Below, in pieces: positions 56,344 to 64,000 of a stretch of 64,000 bases of DNA (its first letter is position 1; each line of letters begins with the position of its first letter). The position numbers and the translations under genes are program-made. The notes under the pieces are model-generated. The model was not told where the DNA came from. It ran no database searches and saw only the letters and a program-made list of their open reading frames with translations. Source of the DNA: Setoptus koraiensis (taxonomy: Eukaryota > Arthropoda); assembly GCA_048013815.1 (NCBI GenBank), contig CM106586.1, positions 8,494,001-8,558,000 of the forward strand, in the 5' to 3' direction.

Positions 56344-58194
56344 ATGCTACTAAAAATACTTATCACATGCTTGCTGGGTCTCTACCCGAGCCGTCTATTT
56401 CTGGCATCGGGGCCAAAAAAGAATCCCATTTCTAGTATCGGCGACCGCTTTAGTGACTTCGTACCGGCGGACGAAGAAATTCGCACTATTTTGGGTAGTG
56501 TCAGACATCAAATCGAAAGATGTTTCCAAACGGAATCATCGTATCGTTTGCGATACGATTGGGCACGACAACCGATTGCATCTTCTTGCAACACGAGCAC
56601 CTCCGACGAATCTATCACATATTACCTTTACGTCCATCTCCCGTATACTAAGCTTGAATGCTGTCCTACCTGTGAAAGGAAGCCAATCGACATCGGCTAC
56701 CAATTCCTCATCAGTCAAGACAATCGCACAGCCCCCATGCGCATTCTGGGCTACTCGGAGCAACTCTACCCATCAGATGTGATGTATGAAGTGGAGTGGC
56801 TTGACGATTCCGATTGCTCAAGTCCATCAAGTCAGCGAAAAGAACATACGCTGCATTGTGATGGACGTTTGAGCGAATTTAAACCGGCTGATGAGGAAAG
56901 TCGAAATATTTTAAGCAGCGTCAGGTATCAAATTGACAGAGAATACACAGGAAAAACATCTAGTTTCGACGACACAATCAGATACGATTGGGAAGGAACA
57001 GTTCGACACCCGACTGTTATCTCTTACAAAAAGAGAACTTCCAACGAATCTATGACCTATTGCATCGAAGCTCAACTTCCGTATCGGAAGCGTACGTGCT
57101 ATGTTACTTATGATTGGAAGCCAATCGACATCGGCTACCAATTCCTCATCAGTCAAGACAATCGTACAGCCCCCATGCGCATAATGAATCACTTAGAGGA
57201 GGAAGAGGCACTAGATGTGAACAAAGTAGAGCAACTTGAGCCTGTCTCTCCATGGTTTCCTCCTCGCGACAATTACGCCCCTGCTTCTGATGGCTACTTG
57301 AGTGAGCTCAAACAAAAAGATGAAGAGAGTGGCATTATCCTACTTAGCGTTAGAGATCAAATCAACAGATATTTCACCGGAAGAACTACTAATGATTCAA
57401 ACGATCTTGGTTACGACTGGAATGCAGACCCGTCTGTTGTCTCGTACAAAAAGAGAATGTCTAATGAATCCGCATCCTATTACATCAATGCCGAGCTCCC
57501 TTATGAGAGGGATTATTACAGAGATGAATGGGGGTTGGTTCGCAGAAAACGATTTACCAAATGGAGACCATTCGCGAAGCGTCCGCTCCACATCAACTAT
57601 CAATTTCTCATCGGTCGAGCTAATCACACATCTCGTATGCGCATACTGAAATACTTAGCGACTAGAGAATTACTAAAATCTGAAAAGATACAGCTGATTG
57701 AGAAAGTCGGACACTCAATTCCTTCGCCTCGGCAAAAAGAATATCCTCCTCTTTGTGAAGGATGCTCTAGCGAATTGAGGTCAGAGGACGAAGAAATTCT
57801 TGATGTTCTACTGAGTGTAAAAGATCAACTGGTCAAGTATTTTGCGCACGATTATGACTTATGGCGCAAGGATCCGACCGTCGTCTCCTACAAAAAGAAA
57901 ATTTCCAATGGATTGCCCAGATATTACATCAACGCCCAGCTCCCTCGCCAAGGCTTTCCAAAGGAGGTTACCTATCAGTTGCTTATAAGCCGAGCCAATT
58001 CAAGTGCTCCGTTTGGCGTACTCAGATTTCTTAACGAAACGAAATTTGCCCCAGAAAAAATCGAAACTCTAGAGGATGTTGGTCGCCCACTGCCCGATAA
58101 GATTGATTTGAGCACACTGAAGGAGTGCAGAGCGATTGGCTATCCTTCTTGTCCCTATATATATAAATGGGACAAAGAATGTAAGAACCGCTGA
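56344..58194 (+). CDS. Secreted four-domain cystatin-like protein, copy C
   Basis: 616 aa, same family as copies A and B but with four domains instead of five. Signal peptide MLLKILITCLLGLY. Domain 1 is the most diverged: the TVVSYKK strand is replaced by IASSCNTSTSDES and the helix starts FVPADEEIRTILGSV. Domains 2-4 align with A/B domains 3-5. The domain 3 basic loop (RRKRFTKWRPFAKRPLHI) is shorter than in A/B, and domain 4 has a very short loop (RQGFPKEV). One of the two N-terminal domains has therefore been lost or merged. The end (CRAIGYPSCPYIYKWDKECK) is also diverged. Intronless. It is older than the A/B split, judging by divergence. Confidence 0.8.
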   Translation: MLLKILITCLLGLYPSRLFLASGPKKNPISSIGDRFSDFVPADEEIRTILGSVRHQIERCFQTESSYRLRYDWARQPIASSCNTSTSDESITYYLYVHLPYTKLECCPTCERKPIDIGYQFLISQDNRTAPMRILGYSEQLYPSDVMYEVEWLDDSDCSSPSSQRKEHTLHCDGRLSEFKPADEESRNILSSVRYQIDREYTGKTSSFDDTIRYDWEGTVRHPTVISYKKRTSNESMTYCIEAQLPYRKRTCYVTYDWKPIDIGYQFLISQDNRTAPMRIMNHLEEEEALDVNKVEQLEPVSPWFPPRDNYAPASDGYLSELKQKDEESGIILLSVRDQINRYFTGRTTNDSNDLGYDWNADPSVVSYKKRMSNESASYYINAELPYERDYYRDEWGLVRRKRFTKWRPFAKRPLHINYQFLIGRANHTSRMRILKYLATRELLKSEKIQLIEKVGHSIPSPRQKEYPPLCEGCSSELRSEDEEILDVLLSVKDQLVKYFAHDYDLWRKDPTVVSYKKKISNGLPRYYINAQLPRQGFPKEVTYQLLISRANSSAPFGVLRFLNETKFAPEKIETLEDVGRPLPDKIDLSTLKECRAIGYPSCPYIYKWDKECKNR

Positions 58195-58794
58195 ATCCAT
58201 TGGTGAAACTACCAATATCCAATCGATAGGAGTTACCTAGGTCGGACACTCAGAATACGCCCATCATAGTCTCTCTGAATTCTGCAGTGTACCCAGAACA
58301 AGAATACGCTAGTCTCGTTCCCAACTTCGGCCAAAAAAATTCTAAATTTTTCTTGGGATTTTCTGAAATTAGACCCACTATTTGGATCCACAATAGTCCC
58401 TCAAGCATCTACGGATGATGCTTGGGGTGGAAAATAAATTTCAGTAAATATCAGGACTAATAATGAAAATTTTGGTTGATTGGTTGGTTGGTTGGTAATT
58501 CCTAGCGTAATTAATACAGCGAGCGTATTCGTAAAGTAGTAAATGGGCGTATTTCAACAAATTTGTGGATTTTTCGGTATCAAATAATTGTCAAAATTTA
58601 CACTTTATTTCAACTCAAATCACCTAATACTATATTCTTGCGACGAATAGAAGCAAAACAATAGAGTTCTGAAAAATATTACGATTATTCCAAAAACTAG
58701 ACTTTAGTTGAGGTTTTTATATACCTTTTCTTGCTCAGCTTGATCAGGAGAGAAGATTTAGGCTATAGTCAGTTGGAATCTTTTGTACCTGGAA

Positions 58795-59330
58795 AGGAGG
58801 TTTACCTTGCTAGTTCGTTTTACACCGGAAATGATCAACAGTGCTCACAGTACAAGCTCCAATAATGTTGATTGGTTCCATCGCGTCGAAACCAACTTCC
58901 GACTCACCCGTTATATAAATGGTCATATGCCAACGAAAACGCCAACTCTACTACCACAAACATGTACGAGTCATTCGGTTGTCTGGTAATTGTTCCGAGG
59001 GCCGATTCATTGAGTCGACAAGAACAATAAAATAATAAAGAAGCGCCGAAAGGTCGTTTCCATTTCGAATATCCAGCGAGATGACACTCTCACTAAACAA
59101 TAAAAGCACATCAAATATACGAGCACCAGTCTAAGTATACCGATGTATGAATGCCGTGTCCTTGGTTATCACAATAGTTGAAAAAAAAAACATGTTTTTC
59201 CCCAACCAAGATTCAATTGCTTGTTTGTTTGCTTGACCATGGCTGGACACTCGTCCCGCCGAAATCTTTGCTGACCTGCTATGGCGTAAGCATCAAGAGT
59301 CTGGCAAATTCCTTCATGAGTGCGCTACAC
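58795..59330 (+). pseudogene. Relic of the membrane-gene 3' end and cluster spacer
   Basis: caccggaaatgatcaacag at about 58824 matches exon 4 of the 42.9-44.3 kb gene (44158). ccaactctactaccacaaac at about 58940 matches the cystatin-gene 3' flank (48563). The cgaaaggtcgtttcc...cagcgagatgacact block at 59046 matches 44521-44610. The 59150-59300 part matches 45050-45180. No useful frame survives. Confidence 0.7.
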
Positions 59331-60221
59331 AAATGAAAAGAGACGTTGATTTAATTGACCAATCAGCTTGTTGAACCAATGAATATGCGTCGATATTTTC
59401 CGACGTTGGTCTTTCGAGACGCAAACAAAAAACTGCACCATAAACTCTCTTTCGCCCTCCTTGTTTCTGTCTCATCGTTGACTCGCACTTGCCTAAACGG
59501 CGCACTTGTCACAGGAATAACCGTTCAGTAGAAAAGTCAAGATTGCTCATTAAGACCGAACGCTCATAATATGTTCATTAACGGTGCCCCATGACAACAC
59601 TATTGGGGACGATGTTTAACAGTAGTCGATCGCGACACGCGATCTTATCTAATCATACGATCGCAAGGAGTTATAAGCTGATATCATGCAACGAATACAG
59701 CACCAGCGATATGATCCATGATAAAAAGAAATCCACTATGCTGAATCACTATTAGCCTTAGATCGATCAATCGCTAATTGCAACTTTGTATTATTATTAC
59801 TGTTATATGACCCACCATTGAGCCGACTGCTGTTTCTCTCTCCAACGAACTGGCGACACCATTTCTAATTAGTCACATGGTTGTCTGAATGTTTTAAGCT
59901 TGTTGATTGGATGGCTGTGCGCAATATAAGCGCCTATCTGCATCAATCGTGCATGAGATATTTAATCTGGTCAATCATTTAATCTTCGTGATTAAATATT
60001 TGCCTTTTCTAATGAATGCAGATGAGTGAAACATGAGAATGGCGCGCGGTGAATGAGAGTTGCTTTTCGCCATCTTCACACGATTGTAATTGTCAGTCTG
60101 TTTCAGTGGTCAGCCCGGGCGAAATTCATTTTTATCGTCTTGTTTCATCAGTAACAGTGACTCATTGCTATTGTCGGTTATAGTGAATATTCCTCATCAC
60201 TGCTATAACACGAGTTATACA

Positions 60222-60231
60222 TATATATAAA
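60222..60231 (+). promoter_or_regulatory. Possible TATA box of the chimeric gene
   Basis: atatatataa about 190 bp before the ATG at 60418, a spacing that leaves a 5' leader of about 160 nt. No other support. Confidence 0.3.
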
Positions 60232-60417
60232 GTTGCAATTTTCATTGTGTGTATCATTATTATCGACACCAGCAGTGAACAACTATTTTTTTAAACAATC
60301 CAGCCTCAGCCAGTATTGTCCGAAATAGTGAAACAATAGCAAAAATCGCATTTCGACAGACATTAATCACCTTTATTATTATTATTAGCCAAACAACCTG
60401 TTGTTCGTTCGCCAATC

Positions 60418-61344
60418 ATGCACTGGGAGGATCTGTTCATTCTGGCCGCGTTCCAGATAACATTTTTCATCATCGGATGGACCCTTTACAGAGACCCTTT
60501 CACAAAGGGACCCATAGAACGCAGGATCAGCAAGAAACTCCGTTCGGTGTTCTCAACTTGTGTATCTATTGCGTGCACAATGCTTGGATTGATCATCTTT
60601 CAAAAGCACGAATTGCTCAGCTCGGACTCCAGAGAAGTAGTTTGGTCATTCAACAAACACTGGTTGCTATTCATGCTCACTATCACAATACCTTTCGCTA
60701 TTGGTTATTGCTTCTATTATTTTTCTTTGCTTCGTAAATTTGACAAGAGAGTTGCCGTCAAGGCGGTAACCGGGTTGATCTTTGTCCTGATGTCGATATC
60801 GTTAATTCTCCATTCAGCGGACACTTTTCCCTTTGGCGGTCACAAGTATGGAATTTTTCTACTTGAACACGAAATAGGCCGCGTATGGACTATTACCGTC
60901 TTCCAGTTTATAGCAATACTGTCGGGAATGCTTGGAATTGAAACGTCGACCCGTGACATTCTATGGCTAGTGGTTGAGAAATTGACCAAGGAGGAAGAAG
61001 CAGAAAAATCGAAAAAAAAAGAGCAACTTGAGAATGATGGAAGCTCAATTTCCAAACCTCAGCAGGAAGAGGATCGTCCTGCCACTGATGAATCAAGCTC
61101 AAGCGAACCGAAACCAGAAGAGGAAGAAACTCCTAGTGCTCCACTCAGTGTGAACGATCAAATTGCCAAATATCTTGCGGACGACTTTGCACTGTACCCC
61201 AAGATTCCGCTCGTCGTTATTGACAAAAAGGAAATTTCGTACAGATTGCCAGTGTATTATATCAACGCCGAGCCTCCTCGCAACAGCTCAGATGAAGAAT
61301 CTGAAAAAAGATGTGATCTGCAAGAGGTCGCGACCAGCACCTAG
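60418..61344 (+). CDS. Chimera: GPHR/GPR89 N-terminus fused to a truncated cystatin-like domain
   Basis: 308 aa, one exon. Residues 1-185 read as the N-terminal domain of the Golgi pH regulator family. Five membrane helices lie at about 5-24, 43-62, 80-101, 112-131 and 152-175. Family landmarks are ACTMLGLIIFQKHEL, FAIGYCFYYF, TFPFGGHKYGI and EIGRVWTITVFQFIAILSGM. The second half of GPHR (the ABA_GPCR region) is absent here and downstream. A charged linker (KEEEAEKSKKKEQ) leads into a copy of the neighbouring domain (LSVNDQIAKYLADDF, VVIDKKEISYRLPVYYINAE), aligning with the last domain of copies A-C. The domain stops before its final strands. The lost Cys-rich tail continues in another frame to 61432 (IGYSGCDDRCDMC). 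Expected: a membrane-tethered cystatin-like domain, or a dying fusion. Confidence 0.7.
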   Translation: MHWEDLFILAAFQITFFIIGWTLYRDPFTKGPIERRISKKLRSVFSTCVSIACTMLGLIIFQKHELLSSDSREVVWSFNKHWLLFMLTITIPFAIGYCFYYFSLLRKFDKRVAVKAVTGLIFVLMSISLILHSADTFPFGGHKYGIFLLEHEIGRVWTITVFQFIAILSGMLGIETSTRDILWLVVEKLTKEEEAEKSKKKEQLENDGSSISKPQQEEDRPATDESSSSEPKPEEEETPSAPLSVNDQIAKYLADDFALYPKIPLVVIDKKEISYRLPVYYINAEPPRNSSDEESEKRCDLQEVATST

Positions 61345-62566
61345 CAAGTTGAAAAATAGCTTACCGATTGGGTATTCTGGTTGTGATGATAGATGCGACA
61401 TGTGCCCACGTAGATATTCCTCATTATTATGAAGCAATATCAATTGCCCAGTTCGATTCGCAGCCGAAATAATCAACAGCAATAATCATTCGCCTGGTAA
61501 TGGTTTGAGAGTCGATCCATTGAGTTGACCAGAGCGATCTGTCCACTATCAACATACAAACAATTAAAGCAAATGAGATATGCGAGCACCATCCAGGCTT
61601 GCAGTGGTCGGTGGAATCTATCAATAAATGACTGCTTGTCATTGGTAAATGGCAAGTTTGAAAAACAATCTCTCTCTCTCCCCATCGAAGATATTTTATT
61701 TCGATCGTTCGCTTGTGACTGTGACTGGAAACTATTCCCTCGAAATCCGCTGTTGTGTTCAATTGAGATCATAAATTCATTCTTAAATGTATTGCACGAA
61801 TGGAAAAAGATACCTGTTACAACACCGAAACTTCAATCGGGTGTTTTGTCGAATAGCCGTCAATGTCAATTAGTCGTCAATGTTCGCTGTCTCGACGAAT
61901 CCATGACCTATTACATCAATGCCAACTCTACTACCTCAAACATGTACGAGTCATCCAGTTGTCTGGTAATTGTTTGAGGGCCGACTCATTGAGTTGACCA
62001 GAACAATTTGCATCTGTCGAGAAATTCTTTCGACCACGATGTGGATGGCAGATTTGTTGTATAATAAAGAAGCGCCGAAAGGTCGTTTCCATTTCAATCA
62101 GTCAACGAGATAACACACTCAATGAAGTGAGCGACAAAAACAAGTTCCGATTTCTCAAATTGCGGAGCGCATGTGTATTTTCTGGAAATTTTCAGACTAT
62201 TCTATTGACAATTATAACTTATAATATCGTCTCTATAGTCTATAATTCTATAGTTTCGTATCATCTGAATTCTAGATTGCTTGAGCTACATTTGGTGCTT
62301 TATGCTGCCGCTTTTGTGCATGAATGACTCCATCTTTGCTCCCCGAAGTTTGATCGGATGACGATGTAAACCTTATTTATGCCTTTCCAAGTTGAAAATT
62401 CCAACAAACTGTAGCCCAAATCGGGTGAGCAAGAAAAGGTACCCCAGCAGCTCAACTGAGGTCCAATTTGCTCACTTGCAACCTGTAATTTATCACCGCT
62501 TCTGGCGTCACTCCTGACTGTGACCCAACTTGTCGACATATTACGAACACGTAACCTGACTGATCA
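61345..62566. other. Spacer with decayed cluster copies
   Basis: Contains the relic listed next. 62130-62566 shows nothing recognisable and should include the 3' UTR of the minus-strand protease. Confidence 0.45.
61440..62125 (+). pseudogene. Relic of membrane-gene end, spacer and cystatin-like domain
   Basis: 61450-61510 matches membrane-gene exon 4 (cagttcgattcgcagccgaa against tggttcgattcgcaccggaa). 61620-61780 matches the 45.0-45.15 kb spacer. 61885-61925 encodes DESMTYYINA, the core strand of the cystatin-like domain, joined directly to 3' flank sequence (aactctactacctcaaac). 62071-62120 carries the shared cgaaaggtcgtttcc block. The arrangement is a collapsed tandem unit. Confidence 0.7.
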
Positions 62567-64000
62567 TCATCTTCTGAGTATTCTGGCTGTTGGAGTGGGC
62601 AATCTTTTGTTGTTCTCGTGGTGCACAATCACTGTTTTTATCCAGGGCAGGTAAGCCGTTGATCTGATGTAGATGCCGGGCAAATTTGGTTCGGCGCATT
62701 TTATTCCGTGCGACACTATACCAACCAGCACCCATTTTCCTTCGGATCGTTGCACTTGAAGGGGACCGCCCGAGTCGCCCTCGCAAGAGTCTTGGCCCCC
62801 GTTTGCGTAGCCCGCACAAAGGAACGAGTCTGAGATTATTTTGAGATGGCCCGAATCGTGATACATGTCTTGGCATTGTTTGTTGCCAATGACGGGCAGC
62901 CGAGCCACTTGCAGCACACTGGGCACCGGACCGCCGAAGCTCAGTTTGCCCCAGCCGGCCACCTGAGCCAATTGGCCGACAAACTCCTCGTCTGTCGCAC
63001 AACGATGCAATGATTGGACAAATGGATAGCAGGAAATAATGAGCAACAATAAAAATAGAGATAATTAATTGGTTAATCAACACACGGAATACGTCGGAAT
63101 ACGTCGGAATACGTAAATTGACTAGCGGTCGAAATTCTCAAAAAGTTTCAAAATTTTCAAAGTTGACCAACCTTTTTCGGGCAAACAAATGGGCACCACG
63201 TGGGGCTGCAAGATGAAGGGCGATTCCAGCTCTAGCAAGGCTATGTCGTTGTCGAAATTGTTCGGATTGTAATCGCGGTGCACAATCATCCGTTTGACCT
63301 TCTTGATCACGGGCCTCAGTCTGTTTGTTCGGCCGGCCAGGTCATATTCGCCGACCACCACCACCAGCGATCCAAACAATCCTGGCTGACAGTGGGCAGC
63401 TGATGTGGCCGAAATCGCAATTATTGAAAGATCAACAAAGGTGAATTAATTGATTGCTAATTACGATCAAGATCTAATTACGATTATGATGATCTAACTC
63501 TCCAGCGGAGAGTCGCTACCAACCTGTTAGCACCCATTTCAAGTCTATGAGAACGCCGCCGCATTTTGTCTTGGCGAATATGCCCAGCAGAGTTGTCTCT
63601 CTGATGAGCACGCTCCAGGGGAATTCGCCCAGTTGCGAGTCGCGACCCCCGACCACCCGGCCCTCCTTCTTCATGGGCCTCACTCCGCAGTCTTCGCGTC
63701 AAGATTGGATGGCATGTAGATTCGTGCATGGATCGACGCAGAAAAAAATCATTCATTAGAAGATTTGTGAGGATATCATTGGTGTCATAATTGGTGTTTC
63801 GTGCGATCGCTGCGGCTTACCTCGTTTCGCGTCATAGGGGCGCCTGGTCGTGTGATGCACTGCGGCCAACTGATCCAGCTTAGACAGATCGTTGGCATAG
63901 GAATCCTTCGATGCGTAATTATTTGGCGACAGGTAGGAATTTGGCTGTTTTGTCGTGGTTGTCGTGTGTCGCCGGAAATAGGAGCTGGTGCCCTTCTCTC
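62567..64000 (-). CDS. Filzig-like trypsin-fold serine protease, C-terminal part
   Basis: Secreted or membrane-tethered S1 protease; the N-terminus lies beyond the right edge. Four exons: 63821-64000 (partial, Thr-rich stem HTTTTTKQPNSYL), 63524-63691, 63172-63399 and 62567-62991, all joined in phase 1 with GT..AG introns. The catalytic domain begins CGVRPMKKEG with activation site R-VVGG. His lies in VLTAAHCQPG, Asp in NDIALLELES and Ser in DSCEGDSGGP; the Asp six residues before that Ser predicts trypsin-like cleavage after Arg/Lys. The CGVRP start, the SVLIRETTLLGIFAKTKCGG pattern and SHGIKC...LPGIYIR resemble Drosophila filzig (apical matrix processing). It ends ARILRR after the domain. 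Orthology to filzig is likely but not proven without the N-terminus. Confidence 0.88.

Larger units (their letters stand above)
58195..60417. other. Spacer with relics, then upstream region of the chimeric gene
   Basis: 58195-58790: nothing recognised. 58795-59330: decayed copies of the membrane-gene 3' end and its flank (listed separately). 59330-60417: unrelated sequence, probably the promoter and leader that came with the GPHR part of the next gene. Confidence 0.45.

Noticed and set aside
63484-63756. 90-codon minus-strand frame over the protease exon
   Set aside because: Wrong frame; the real frame of the same exon reads CGVRP...GGVLIDLKWVLT.

Overview
The window is nuclear DNA of an arthropod, probably a mite or other chelicerate (the group is an inference). 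The animal genes are spliced or large single exons, with short introns of about 80 to 180 bp and GT..AG ends. Recognisable genes are a gustatory-type 7-TM receptor, RPA2, EMC7, an Abl kinase, MBF1/EDF1, a NRF-6-type acyltransferase-3 membrane protein and a filzig-like serine protease. A nuclear tRNA-Asp(GTC) is also present. Base composition is patchy. Roughly 0-20 kb and 28-36 kb are GC-rich, gene-poor and full of short tandem repeats; 20-27.6 kb and 43-62 kb are AT-richer and hold most genes.

Layout. 2.9-9.8 kb (minus): one giant low-complexity ORF of 2314 codons with a hydrophobic signal or anchor segment. 9.8-16.9 kb: no gene seen; it holds a 42-bp perfect palindrome and many minisatellites. 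16.9-18.7 kb (minus): gustatory receptor. 20.1-22.0 kb: RPA2 (+) and EMC7 (-), convergent. 22.5 kb: tRNA-Asp. 23.1-27.6 kb (minus): Abl, whose reading frame breaks in the C-terminal half (short intron or frameshift). 27.6-36.1 kb: no gene supported. 36.1-39.7 kb (minus): MBF1 and the three-exon acyltransferase-3 protein. 42.9-44.3 kb (+): a four-exon single-pass membrane protein with a small Cys-rich module. 62.6-64 kb (minus): C-terminal part of a trypsin-fold protease, running off the right edge.

The most interesting part is 44-62 kb. Three secreted proteins (about 785, 784 and 616 aa) are made of 5, 5 and 4 copies of a domain of about 150 aa. Its helix-plus-sheet pattern resembles a type-1 cystatin (stefin) but lacks the inhibitory QxVxG loop. 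The first two genes lie in a tandem duplication of about 4.9 kb, and differences between them cluster in one loop of several domains. Next to them is a chimeric gene: the five N-terminal membrane segments of the Golgi pH regulator (GPHR/GPR89) family, followed in frame by one truncated copy of the same domain. The cluster is littered with decayed copies of gene ends and with FLYWCH-MULE DNA transposon remains. One of these is flanked by a 9-bp target duplication, and the paralogous copy preserves the empty site.

How the genes might work together: the housekeeping genes look unrelated to one another. The 44-62 kb cluster looks like a rapidly evolving secreted-protein family growing by tandem duplication, domain loss, fusion and transposon insertion. 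Its function is unknown; protease-inhibitor ancestry is a hypothesis from pattern resemblance only.
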